Source: an uncultured Phycisphaerales bacterium
GTDB taxonomy: Bacteria > Planctomycetota > Phycisphaerae > Phycisphaerales > SM1A02
Assembly (NCBI GenBank): GCA_905480395.1
Contig: CAJQQE010000019.1
Span: 29,311 to 93,310 of the forward strand
DNA length: 64,000 nucleotides
Direction: 5' to 3'
Shown: positions 19,357-28,128 of the stretch, piece by piece
Numbering within the stretch: position 1 is the stretch's first letter
Layout: every line of letters starts with the position of its first letter
The notes under the pieces: generated by a model
What the model was told of the DNA's origin: nothing
What the model saw: only the letters and a program-made list of their open reading frames with translations
Databases searched by the model: none
Translations under genes and position numbers: made by a program

Positions 19357-22175
19357 TCGTCCGCGCCTCCTTCGTCGTCCGCACCGAGCGTTTGGCTTCG
19401 CTGCACCAGTGCAATCGGATCACCCTCCCACGGGGGATCACCGAGGTGATCAAAGTGACCCAACCGGATATCTCGAACCACTTCGACCGCCGCGTCCATC
19501 GCATCTTGTTGGAGCTCATCAATTCGCTTCGACGGCGTGAACCCGATCTTCGCCGGATCCGCTCCAACCAGAAAGTATCCCGTGGCAATGTCCGCGGCGT
19601 CGGGCGCCCCGGGGAGTTGGGCCGCATGGAGTCCACGGTACAGAGGCAACTGCAGATCAATCCACCGATCCCCTTTTCGATGCGCTTTATCCGGCGACGT
19701 TCCGGAGTCGGAAGACTTGAAGTCGATCAGTCTCCATCCAAGGTCAGGGTGGTAGTCGATACGATCAATCCGGCCCGTCACTCGCATTGGCGCGTCGCCA
19801 GGAATATTCAGTAACGCGTCGAGTTTCTGTTCGACCGCATGAATTCGCCATCCTTCCGCTGCCAATTGCGACTGTTGCGCCGCCACATATTCGAGCCTTG
19901 CTTCGAGGATGCGATTCTGCAAGCGAAGCCCCGCACCGCGGTGCGGCCCACAGCGCCGATCGAGGCCCGCAGACATGGCGGTGACCAGACAGTCTCGGAT
20001 GAGATCGGGGTCGGTGCGATGCGGCTCACCGCGACCCGTTCGTTCAATCTCTTCGAGGCCAAATACTTCAACCGCCTCGTGCAATGCGATGCCGAAGAGG
20101 CGGGCGTCAAGTTCGGCGCCCACCGGATCGGGCGCTCTGAGCCTGAGAATCGTTTGAAGCCAGAATCGATATGGAGAAACCAGGTAGTTCTTGAAGCCTG
20201 TGACGGAGAGTCGATCGAGGGTCTCGAAACCGTCATCGATGGCGCCCGGCCGAGGGCGCCCGAATTGAGAGATCAGGTTGGCGCCGCGATTTCGGACCCG
20301 CGGTGGCGCAAAGACTTCGACCACCCGCCGCGCAAGCGCTGGCCCGTGATCACCAAAGATCAAGCGTGAGGGAATCCGCGGTTCTCCCCGCGCGTCTCGG
20401 CGGGGTACCAGGAACCTCGCCTCTGGATCACGGCCGAGAATGGTGGACAAGACCCAGAGGTCCCGGGCATGCCGCCGTCGCTCATCTTCGATTCCGGCCG
20501 CCGATCGCAGACGATCGGGCAGGATCGGATCAACCTGACGGCCGGGGAGCACCGCATCGTGACACCCGGTGACAATCACCTTGGACGCTGGATCAAACGG
20601 TGCCTCGAGCCAACCGATCGTCTCGATCACCCCCGCCTCCGGTGGATCAGGCACCCGAACTCGAACAATCGCCTCCAGAAGCAGACGAAGACCGTCTGCC
20701 GCGACCACGTCGTGTTGGATCTCCGCCGGTAGAGATGCGAGTTCGCACGCCGCGGCATGCACCTTAGAGAGAACGTCTTCGGACCAGAGACCGTCTTTCG
20801 ACTCCTCATCGAGTCCGCGCAGGACTTCCAAGATAGCGCTCATGGCATCGCCAAGCGGCATCGGGGTGTTCGAGTTCAACGGCCCGAGCAGATCCGTCAC
20901 CACCGCATCGGCGGCCGTCAGAACATCCCGAACCTCCACATCTCGCTCATCCTGGGTATCGGCAGGGTCACCGGGCCAACCGGCGACCAGCGGCCGGGGC
21001 ATGTTTCCCTCCGTCCAAGACGACCAGGCCAACGCCGCATTGCCTCCGACCAACCGTCGATCGACCGCGACGGCGAAGGCTGAATCTCCGAGCAGGCGAC
21101 CAAAGGCGTCGGAATCACGGCGCTCCAGAAAGTCTGCAAGCACGCCGAGCGTCCGCGCGATCGCCATCTTTCCGATGAGCCGGCCACCGGCCAAGTGGGC
21201 ATGAACTCCGGCGGCTTCGAACTCGCGCCGAAACGACTCTGCCGAGGTCTCATCCGCGACGACGATCGCCAGAGAAGCAGCATCGATCTCCGGAGTTCCC
21301 GCAGCGCCGCCGCTGGATGACGCGACCATCTCCACGGCGGCTTCCGCCTCGTCGATTGGCTTGTCCTCAATGTGCAGCGACGACCGTGGGATCACCGGCG
21401 GATTCTTGATCCACATCTCCGGCACCAGTCTTCCGAACGAATCAAATCGACCCGCCACCTGATCTGCGATCACCATGGATTGGCAGGTCACCCCGCGAAG
21501 CGCCATCTCGTCACGTTTCGAAAGGTCGACCACCCCGAGCAATATGACCTCTTCGATCAACGCCTCTGGCGCGGCGGCATCATCAACCGCCGCCGCCAGC
21601 ATGGTCCGCTTTGCCATTTCCGTGCTGCAAGTTCCGATCTCGGTCAGCCTCGCGTCGGTCATCGCCAGGACAGTTCCGATTCGAAGGTATCGCTCAGAGT
21701 CGCCACCCATGGTCTCAGCGACCGCCGCCAAGGCCGACCACGTGACGTCCGCGGCGGCGATGGACCGGTCCGCCGCCAGAATGGACTCCGCGACCGACCA
21801 CCGTTCAAAGAGGTCCGCGCCAGCGGCGACAATCCCACCGACGACCTCTGGATTTTCTGAATCGAGAATCGAGGCCAGCGCCGCCCGCACCGCGACTGCT
21901 TCGACCACCAGGATGTCCGGGAGGCCGCGAAGTGTGAAAACGAGCTCACTCGGGGTCACGATCCGCGGTGGAAGGAAACGCAATCCCAAACCCGTCGCTG
22001 CTTCATCGAGGGCAATCAAAAACTGGCGCCCGGCGCGGCCGCCGGGCATGACGACCAGCAGTCGCGACAGATCGATCTCACCCAGCTCGTCTGGTGTCCG
22101 GTCGAGCAGCCGCCGCGCGGCAACGCGGAGCGGTTCGCTGGTGCCCAGCGGTATCGGGGGTAGCGGCTCGGTCAT
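19353..22175 (-). CDS. AddB-like helicase-related nuclease (PD-(D/E)xK)
   Basis: A 940-residue protein with an inactive helicase-like N-terminal two-thirds and a C-terminal RecB-family nuclease domain: MRVTGRIDRIDYHPDLG, RLIDFKSSDSG and DLQLPLYRGL give the D, DxK and QxxxY elements. No Walker A motif is evident, in contrast to Bacillus AddB. I could not identify the four-cysteine iron-sulfur arrangement that brackets the nuclease in classical AddB, so this may be a cluster-less variant. It overlaps the AddA-like gene by 4 bases (ATGA), indicating translational coupling in the order addB-addA. Predicted role: second nuclease strand and Chi recognition in break resection. Confidence 0.8.
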   Translation of the reverse strand: MTEPLPPIPLGTSEPLRVAARRLLDRTPDELGEIDLSRLLVVMPGGRAGRQFLIALDEAATGLGLRFLPPRIVTPSELVFTLRGLPDILVVEAVAVRAALASILDSENPEVVGGIVAAGADLFERWSVAESILAADRSIAAADVTWSALAAVAETMGGDSERYLRIGTVLAMTDARLTEIGTCSTEMAKRTMLAAAVDDAAAPEALIEEVILLGVVDLSKRDEMALRGVTCQSMVIADQVAGRFDSFGRLVPEMWIKNPPVIPRSSLHIEDKPIDEAEAAVEMVASSSGGAAGTPEIDAASLAIVVADETSAESFRREFEAAGVHAHLAGGRLIGKMAIARTLGVLADFLERRDSDAFGRLLGDSAFAVAVDRRLVGGNAALAWSSWTEGNMPRPLVAGWPGDPADTQDERDVEVRDVLTAADAVVTDLLGPLNSNTPMPLGDAMSAILEVLRGLDEESKDGLWSEDVLSKVHAAACELASLPAEIQHDVVAADGLRLLLEAIVRVRVPDPPEAGVIETIGWLEAPFDPASKVIVTGCHDAVLPGRQVDPILPDRLRSAAGIEDERRRHARDLWVLSTILGRDPEARFLVPRRDARGEPRIPSRLIFGDHGPALARRVVEVFAPPRVRNRGANLISQFGRPRPGAIDDGFETLDRLSVTGFKNYLVSPYRFWLQTILRLRAPDPVGAELDARLFGIALHEAVEVFGLEEIERTGRGEPHRTDPDLIRDCLVTAMSAGLDRRCGPHRGAGLRLQNRILEARLEYVAAQQSQLAAEGWRIHAVEQKLDALLNIPGDAPMRVTGRIDRIDYHPDLGWRLIDFKSSDSGTSPDKAHRKGDRWIDLQLPLYRGLHAAQLPGAPDAADIATGYFLVGADPAKIGFTPSKRIDELQQDAMDAAVEVVRDIRLGHFDHLGDPPWEGDPIALVQRSQTLGADDEGGADE

Positions 22176-22326
22176 CGGAAGACTCTCTCGATCGGAGGTG
22201 CGCTGAGCAGTGGCGACGGCACGCCATCGACGAAGACATCATCCCTCAACGCCTTGGATCGCGTCGTCTGATCAATTTATTCGGGAAGAACGTTCGCTTT
22301 TCGGTGCCGGGCCTGCTCTTGAAGCG

Positions 22327-22980
22327 TCAACGAAGGGTGCGGAACCGAAGTCCCAGCTCGTCGGAGGCCACCTCGACGTCTTCAATCCACAATTGACGCC
22401 CATCGGCGAGTTCGATGAGCCGGGGGACCGAGAGACGATCCATCGACGGCTCGCGTTCACCGCCATCACCCAGCCCCAAGGCGGGGATCATCGACGCCCC
22501 CATCGCCAGTGGTACCGGAATCGAGCCGATCGAGGTTCCAACCAATTCGAAGACCACCGACTCATCTTCGATCCGCGGCCGAAGGTCGATGACCACGATC
22601 AAGGAGAATGGGGAACGGACCCCGATCTGAATCAAGTCTGATCCAAACCGAACTTGCGGCGATGTCCAACCTTCTGGCAACGTCAGATCACCATCATGTT
22701 CGAGCCAGGGAACCAGCCGGGTCTGCAGCCAGACGTTGACGCTGCCGTCCTCGATCACGAACCCCCACGCCGCCTCGGACTCGCGGACCCGAGTCAGGCG
22801 ACTCGCCACCATTTGTTCGATATCGAAGCCTTGCTGTTCGACCGCATCGCCGTCGGACGCGAACCGCCACCACAATGGCCCCGCCAAGGCGACGCCGACG
22901 AACAACACCAATGCGAAAAGGCCTAAGAAAAGGATGCGGCGAAACGTCCAGCGTCGTCCATCTGGCCGGGTGCGTTCCAC
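22327..22980 (-). CDS. membrane-anchored protein of unknown function
   Basis: The 217-residue protein has a short basic cytoplasmic N-terminus (MERTRPDGRRWTFRR), a single membrane helix (ILFLGLFALVLFVGVALAGPLWW) and an extracytoplasmic domain of about 175 residues. That domain contains the phrases NVWLQTRLVPWL and SLIVVIDLRPRIEDESVVFEL and looks like an alternation of amphipathic strands, possibly a lipid-binding or BPI-like fold; this is a guess from hydrophobic pattern alone. It starts 6 bases after the stop of the upstream ketoacyl synthase, so it is probably in the same transcript. Confidence 0.75.
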   Translation of the reverse strand: MERTRPDGRRWTFRRILFLGLFALVLFVGVALAGPLWWRFASDGDAVEQQGFDIEQMVASRLTRVRESEAAWGFVIEDGSVNVWLQTRLVPWLEHDGDLTLPEGWTSPQVRFGSDLIQIGVRSPFSLIVVIDLRPRIEDESVVFELVGTSIGSIPVPLAMGASMIPALGLGDGGEREPSMDRLSVPRLIELADGRQLWIEDVEVASDELGLRFRTLR

Positions 22981-22986
22981 CGCCGG

Positions 22987-24315
22987 TCAGTCCTCGAACC
23001 TAGAAATCACCAGGGTGTCGTTCTGACCACCGAAGCCGAAGTTGTTTGAGAGCGCCACATCCACCGTGGCGACTCGCGCGTCGTTCGGAACGTAGTCGAG
23101 ATCCAAGTCGGGATCTGGATGGTGCAGATTTCGCGTCGGTGGAATCATGCCATGCCGAATCGCCATGGCACTGGTGATCAACTCCACCGCGCCTGCCGCG
23201 GCGATCAAATGACCCATCATGCTCTTGATCGAACTCATGGGGATCGCCGGCGCCAGATCACCGAAGACCCGCTTGATCGCCCGAGTCTCGATCGAGTCGT
23301 TTTCCTTGGTCCCAGTACCGTGGGCTGAGATGTAATGAACGGCCGGTCGGCCGTCCGGGCCCACGGTGTGGGGATCGATACCGGCTTGCGTCAGTGCCTG
23401 GTGCATCGCATCGGCGGCGCCTCGGCCATCCGGCTGGATGTCGGTGATTCGATACGCATCGCAACTCGAGCCGTAGCCCCGCACTTCGACCAACGGCGTG
23501 GCACCCCGCGCCTTCGCGTGCTTCAGCGTCTCCAGAATGACCATCCCAGACCCTTCGCCCATCACGAATCCACCTCGGGTCCGATCAAACGGTTTCGACG
23601 CCTCCGTCGGATCGCCATCGTGTTCTGACAGGGCGGTCAGACGGTTGAATCCGGTGACGCCCAACGGATGAATCATGGTGTGCGTACCACCCGAGAGCAT
23701 CATGTCTGCGTCGCCACGTCGGAGAATGTCGGTCGCCTCGCCGATCGCCTGGGTACTCGCGGCACAGGCGGTGAGGCAGTTGTACGCGGGACCTCGGAGG
23801 CCAAATTCGCGACCGAGATGCGCGAGCGGCATGTTCGGCTCTTGCTCAATCTCGTTGACCGCTTCCATCATCTCAAGGGCTTTCTCGACCCAAGGGACAC
23901 CGTCGATCCGTCGCGACTCTTCATTCCAACCCGCGAGGTTCACCGCCACGTAGTTATCGAAGTCAAGGACGCCCTCACCCGCGCCGAGATACATGCCCGC
24001 CCGAAGTGGATCGAATGACTCGGGGGTGAGACCCGCCTGGGTCCAGGCCTGCCGAGCGGCCCCGAGCGCAAACTGCGTGTTGGGCCCGGCATGTGCGTGC
24101 ACGGACGGATCGTCCACGAACTGATTGACGTCAAAGTCGCGGACCTCCGCGGCGAACTTGGTCGGGAACGTCGTCGCATCAAAGCGGGTGATCGGGGCCA
24201 TCCCACTCCCCGACGCCATCAACTGCTTCCAGACGGTGTCGAGATCATGGCCAAGCGGCGTCACCCAGCCCATGCCGGTGATCACCACGCGCTGGTCGTC
24301 GGTTCGCTGATTCAA
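22987..24315 (-). CDS. beta-ketoacyl-ACP synthase II-type (FabF-like), intact active site
   Basis: A 442-residue condensing enzyme that extends an acyl chain with malonyl-ACP. The catalytic cysteine is Cys184 in LTACAASTQAIGEA; the two histidines are in SAHGTGTKEND and SIKSMMGHLIAAAG, with the active-site lysine in the latter. Relative to FabF, about 20 extra residues lie between 120 and 160 (NYVAVNLAGWNEESRRIDG), ahead of the cysteine. It overlaps the upstream ketosynthase-like gene by 4 bases (ATGA), and the two are probably translated together and form a heterodimer. Housekeeping FabF or a specialised polyketide or fatty acid synthase are both possible; no acyl carrier protein or ketoreductase gene lies nearby. 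Confidence 0.9.
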   Translation of the reverse strand: MNQRTDDQRVVITGMGWVTPLGHDLDTVWKQLMASGSGMAPITRFDATTFPTKFAAEVRDFDVNQFVDDPSVHAHAGPNTQFALGAARQAWTQAGLTPESFDPLRAGMYLGAGEGVLDFDNYVAVNLAGWNEESRRIDGVPWVEKALEMMEAVNEIEQEPNMPLAHLGREFGLRGPAYNCLTACAASTQAIGEATDILRRGDADMMLSGGTHTMIHPLGVTGFNRLTALSEHDGDPTEASKPFDRTRGGFVMGEGSGMVILETLKHAKARGATPLVEVRGYGSSCDAYRITDIQPDGRGAADAMHQALTQAGIDPHTVGPDGRPAVHYISAHGTGTKENDSIETRAIKRVFGDLAPAIPMSSIKSMMGHLIAAAGAVELITSAMAIRHGMIPPTRNLHHPDPDLDLDYVPNDARVATVDVALSNNFGFGGQNDTLVISRFED

Positions 24316-25658
24316 GACTCGTCCTCCCCGACGCGAGTGAGCACGATGGCCGCGGTCTGCCCGCCTAGGCTGGTGGTAAAAACCACCACCGCATTGAGGT
24401 CGGCCTCTCTGGATGGTGTCGCCGCCGCATCAAGCCCGTCGGTTTCGCCGTCGTTGACTCGAGCTGGCAACCGTTGAGATTCGATCGCTTTCGCGGCCAT
24501 AGAGATCGCAATTGCACCGGTACCCGCACCGCAGCAACCAAAGAACGGAATCGGAAGCATCAGCGGAATCGTGGGCAGGCGGTCACCAAAGACCAGACCC
24601 ATCGCCCGTCGATCGGCGTCGTCCATCGCCCGAATGCCGCTTCCGAAGGGCACGATCGCGTCGATGTCCGCCGGCTGAAGGCCCGCATTTCGAATCGCCA
24701 TCTCGATGGCATGGGCAACGCCAGGATCGTCCTCTGCGAATCGGGCGCCGACCGTGTCCGGGCAGGAAGACTGTGCCGCGCCGAACCCGGAGATCTCGGC
24801 GTAGAGACGCCCGCCCCGCTTCCGGACAGACTCCAGTGCCTCGACCACCAGAATGCCACCGCCTTCGCCGACCAGCGTGCCACCCGCGTCATCGGCGAAC
24901 GGCCGAATCGCCTTCAACGCTGAATCGTCGTCGGAAGTTTCTGCGATCCGTCCGGCAAACTGCTGACGCAGCAAGGCCATCGGATTCACTTTCGAATCGC
25001 AACCACCGGAGAGGCAGGCGTCCGCACCACCTCGTTGGATGGCCCGCATCGATTCGCCAATCGAGAGCGTGGCGCTCGACTCTGCACAAGTAATGGTGTT
25101 ACTTGGCCCCTGACAGTCGTGAATGATCGTGACGTGGCAGGCCAGCATGTTCGGGAGGTACTTGAGCAACCAAAGCGGTGTCAGATGTCCCATCCCCTGC
25201 GAACCCCAAAGCCCGTAGTCGAATTGGCCCTCTGCATCCACGGACTTCCTGAGGGCGAGGGTCAACTCATCGACATCGGCGGCAATCAATCCCGCTCCGA
25301 TATGGCAGCCCATGCGATTCGAGGGAATGGTCGGCCCGTCGACCGGCTCGTCTGGCTTCGTCAGGAGTCCCGCATCGGCGATGGCGGCGGCCGCCGCACC
25401 CACGGCAAGCTCGATATCGCGGGCCATCACTTTCGTCGCTTTGCGATAGGACTTGGGGACCGAGTCGCGAACCTTGAAGGCGTCCGCGGCCAGCGTCCCC
25501 GCGTGCTGACTCCGAAAGCCCGTCGCATCAAAACGCTCGATGCGAGAGATCGCAGAGGCACCTTCACAGGCGGCCTTCCAGAGGCTCTCGATTCCGACAC
25601 CGGCGGCGGTGATCGGCCCGAGGCCAGAAAGTACAACACGTCGGTCGCTGGTCGTCAT
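24312..25658 (-). CDS. ketoacyl-synthase-like protein lacking catalytic histidines (chain-length-factor-like)
   Basis: This 448-residue thiolase-fold protein is homologous to its neighbour. It retains a cysteine at the nucleophile position (Cys191, in NTITCAESSATLSIGE). The first histidine motif HGTGT is replaced by FGSGI (IVPFGSGIRAMDDADRRAM), and the second motif KSMMGH is replaced by PFFGCCGAGTG, so both histidines and the lysine are gone. Classical chain-length factors instead replace the cysteine and keep a KS-like shape. It cannot catalyse normal decarboxylative condensation; a structural or chain-length role beside the intact synthase is inferred. ATG 25658 is chosen; the frame opens at 25688. 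It lies 57 bases downstream of the DAHP synthase gene. Confidence 0.85.
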   Translation of the reverse strand: MTTSDRRVVLSGLGPITAAGVGIESLWKAACEGASAISRIERFDATGFRSQHAGTLAADAFKVRDSVPKSYRKATKVMARDIELAVGAAAAAIADAGLLTKPDEPVDGPTIPSNRMGCHIGAGLIAADVDELTLALRKSVDAEGQFDYGLWGSQGMGHLTPLWLLKYLPNMLACHVTIIHDCQGPSNTITCAESSATLSIGESMRAIQRGGADACLSGGCDSKVNPMALLRQQFAGRIAETSDDDSALKAIRPFADDAGGTLVGEGGGILVVEALESVRKRGGRLYAEISGFGAAQSSCPDTVGARFAEDDPGVAHAIEMAIRNAGLQPADIDAIVPFGSGIRAMDDADRRAMGLVFGDRLPTIPLMLPIPFFGCCGAGTGAIAISMAAKAIESQRLPARVNDGETDGLDAAATPSREADLNAVVVFTTSLGGQTAAIVLTRVGEDES

Positions 25659-25715
25659 GGGGCCGCGGATTGTATCCGAACCAGCCAAGTCCGCCGCTCG
25701 ATGGAAGTGACGAAT

Positions 25716-27140
25716 TCAGACCCCGGCGTCACGCATCCGGCGGGCGATCCGCATGGCCATCTCAAGGGCCTGCTCGTAGTTCAGTCTTGGATCGACCTGC
25801 GAGCGATATCCGTGGCCGAGATCGGTATCGCTGAGCCCACGGGCCCCACCGGTACATTCGATGACATTCTCGCCGGTCAGTTCGAAATGCACGCCACCGA
25901 GCCGGGAACCGCATTCTAGGTGGATCTCGAAGGCCATCTCGAGCTCTTGGAGAATGTCGTCGAACGACCTCGTCTTCACTTTCTCGCCCGACATCGGCCC
26001 CGAATCGGGCACCACGCTGCGGGTGTTTCCATGCATCGGATCACAGACCCAGAGCGGCTTTCGGCCCGTCTCCGCGACCGCGCGGAGAATCGGTGGAAGG
26101 CCATCCGCGATGCCCTCACGACCGAATCGGTGGATGAGGGTCAGCCGACCCGGCGAGCGATGAGGATCCAGTCGTTCGACCAACGCGAGGACGTGCTCGA
26201 CCGACATACCGGGGCCAATCTTGACGCCGATTGGATTCTGAATGCCACTGAAGTAAGCCACATGGCCGCCGTCTGGGTCCGCGGTCCGCAGCCCGATCCA
26301 GGGAAAGTGCGTCGACAGATTCCACCAACCGGGGCGATGCGGAACCTGCCTGGTTAAGGCCTCTTCGTATTCCAGAACCAGCGCCTCATGACTGGTAAAG
26401 AAATCGACCTGAGACATTTCGCCAAGTTGTTTCCCCGCCAGCGACTCCATGAATCGCAGGGCTTCGCCGATCGCCTCCACCATCGCCTGATACTCACCGC
26501 CGCGAGGCGAGTGACTGGCGAAGTCGAGATCCCAATACTCCGGATGGTGCAGGTCGGCAAAACCACCGTCGATCAGCGATCTGATGAAGTTGAGCGTCAA
26601 TGCCGATCTGGAGTGCCCCTCCACGAGACGGGCCGGATCCGGCGCCCGCTCGCTCGCACCGAACGCCGAGGCGTTGATGTTGTCACCTCGGTAACTCGGA
26701 AGTTCGACGCCGTCTCGAGTTTCGGTCGAAGTCGATCGAGGCTTGGCATATTGGCCGGCGAACCGACCGACCCGGATCACGCGACGTCGACCGCCATGGG
26801 CGAGCACGAGGCTCATCTGAAGAAGGATCTTCAATCGAGCGGCAATCGGCGCCGAGGCACATTCGTCGAATCGCTCCGCACAATCACCACCCTGCAGGAG
26901 GAAACGCTGCCCCTCCGCGGCCTCCGCCACCTGATTCCTGAGTCGGTCGATCTCCCAACTCGTCACGAGCGGCGGAAGACTCCGCAGGCTGGCGACCGCG
27001 GCGGCCAAGGCCACTGGATCCGAGTACACCGGCTGCTGCGTGGTCGGCGAGGACCGCCAAACACCGGGATTCCAACCTTCGGTGGCCTGAAGAGGCAGGG
27101 TTGATTTCGGTGAGGATCGAGGATCACGAGGGGTGGACAT
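25716..27140 (-). CDS. class II (plant-type) 3-deoxy-7-phosphoheptulonate synthase
   Basis: The 474-residue enzyme condenses phosphoenolpyruvate and erythrose 4-phosphate, the first step of the shikimate pathway to aromatic amino acids. Hallmarks are LLQGGDCAERFDE (metal-binding Cys), VGRFAGQYAKPRS, NPIGVKIGPGM, IHRFGREG and VCDPMHGNTR, all typical of class II enzymes and unlike the AroF/G/H type. The start is ATG 27140 (MSTPRDPRSS). The same frame is open further to 27248, but that extension reads MAELADARDLGSRG and so on, which is the translation of the adjacent tRNA-Leu gene and not protein. Allosteric regulation cannot be judged from sequence. Confidence 0.95.
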   Translation of the reverse strand: MSTPRDPRSSPKSTLPLQATEGWNPGVWRSSPTTQQPVYSDPVALAAAVASLRSLPPLVTSWEIDRLRNQVAEAAEGQRFLLQGGDCAERFDECASAPIAARLKILLQMSLVLAHGGRRRVIRVGRFAGQYAKPRSTSTETRDGVELPSYRGDNINASAFGASERAPDPARLVEGHSRSALTLNFIRSLIDGGFADLHHPEYWDLDFASHSPRGGEYQAMVEAIGEALRFMESLAGKQLGEMSQVDFFTSHEALVLEYEEALTRQVPHRPGWWNLSTHFPWIGLRTADPDGGHVAYFSGIQNPIGVKIGPGMSVEHVLALVERLDPHRSPGRLTLIHRFGREGIADGLPPILRAVAETGRKPLWVCDPMHGNTRSVVPDSGPMSGEKVKTRSFDDILQELEMAFEIHLECGSRLGGVHFELTGENVIECTGGARGLSDTDLGHGYRSQVDPRLNYEQALEMAMRIARRMRDAGV

Positions 27141-27170
27141 GGGCCTACCGGCAATGGGAAGAAAGATGAA

Positions 27171-27254
27171 TGCGGGCGACAGGAATCGAACCTGCACGGG
27201 TTTTACCCCACGGGAACCTAAATCCCGCGCGTCTGCCAGTTCCGCCACGCCCGC
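27171..27254 (-). tRNA. tRNA-Leu (anticodon UAG)
   Basis: On the reverse strand the sequence GCGGGCG...CGCCCGC forms a 7-bp acceptor stem with discriminator A. The anticodon stem CGGGA/TCCCG encloses the loop TTTAGGT, giving anticodon TAG. A long variable arm (TGGGGTAAAACCCG region) and the T-arm with GTTCGATTC are present, as expected for leucine tRNA. The 3' CCA is not encoded. It lies 30 bases upstream of the DAHP synthase start. Confidence 0.95.
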
Positions 27255-27388
27255 TTGGGAACGTATCCTATAGAGAGATCGAACAGGCCGAGACGTCTTC
27301 CTCGGCCCGATGAAGTTGATTCAAGCACCTTCGCGAAACTATCCCCGGCTTCGGCCGGGCACCCTGCCACTGTTGATGGAGTTTATCC

Positions 27389-28027
27389 ATGGGATTCAGC
27401 CGAGTCGCCGCCCTTCACCTCGTCCCCCTGCTCACCAGGATCGTCCTCTGCGCCGTGTTCGTACCGGCCGGATGGTCAAAGATCATGGACAAGGTCGAGT
27501 TCAGCGGCCCGACCGCCGCCACGATCCGATCCCTCACCGAGGCCGAAAAGCCGACAAGTACGCCGGTGTCAATCCGTCAGGAACTCACCCCGCCCTCGAA
27601 GACCGCGAGAATCGCCGCGGAATCGCCACTCGAAGCAAGACGCCTTTATGGGCTGTCCGTAATGCTGCACGATGCGGATCTCCCCTATCCCGTCGTTCTG
27701 GCGTGGCTGGCCGCCGCGACCGAACTCGTCGGAGGCGGTCTCCTTCTGGTCGGTCTGTTCAGCCGCCTTTGGTCGGTCGGCCTCGGCATCGCGATGGGCG
27801 TCGCGTTCGTCCTCACGAGCCTCCCGGCGATCGAGGCCGCGGGCCCATTCGCCCTGGACGTCACGACGTTCACCAAGGCATCCGCGCAGCTCGCCCTGCT
27901 CATGCTCGCACTGGGAATCTTGCTCGGCGGTCCCGGTGGCATCAGCCTTGATCACGCCATCTTCGGAGGAGGCACGCACACGGCCCGCAACCCTCGGGAG
28001 AGCGACCCGGAGCCCGAAGAAGACTGA
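27389..28027 (+). CDS. DoxX-family membrane protein
   Basis: A 212-residue inner-membrane protein with four predicted helices: LHLVPLLTRIVLCAVFVPAG at the N-terminus, then VVLAWLAAATELVGGGLLLV, VGLGIAMGVAFVLTSLPAI and AQLALLMLALGILLGGPG. The pattern RIVLxxxFxxAGWSKI in helix 1 and ExxGGxxLxxGLFSR in helix 2 are typical of DoxX proteins. An insertion of about 50 polar residues between helices 1 and 2 (VEFSGPTAATIRSL through SPLEARRLYG) is longer than in most members. Some members take part in thiol or sulfur redox chemistry or detoxification; a role here is not shown. Confidence 0.85.
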   Translation: MGFSRVAALHLVPLLTRIVLCAVFVPAGWSKIMDKVEFSGPTAATIRSLTEAEKPTSTPVSIRQELTPPSKTARIAAESPLEARRLYGLSVMLHDADLPYPVVLAWLAAATELVGGGLLLVGLFSRLWSVGLGIAMGVAFVLTSLPAIEAAGPFALDVTTFTKASAQLALLMLALGILLGGPGGISLDHAIFGGGTHTARNPRESDPEPEED

Positions 28028-28128
28028 TGATCAGCATGAGTCCCAATGCCGCGGCGGAAACACCGCGTGCCTGAATTTTGGCAACCCTCACGTTAATCAC
28101 GGGGCGACCCAGCTAGATTCAATCTGCA

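Noticed and set aside
22987..27140. A full biosynthetic gene cluster around the ketosynthases
   Set aside because: No acyl carrier protein, ketoreductase, cyclase or transporter lies beside them, so only the pair itself is reported.
27141..27248. N-terminal extension of class II DAHP synthase
   Set aside because: It is the translation of the tRNA-Leu gene in the same strand, a common annotation artefact.
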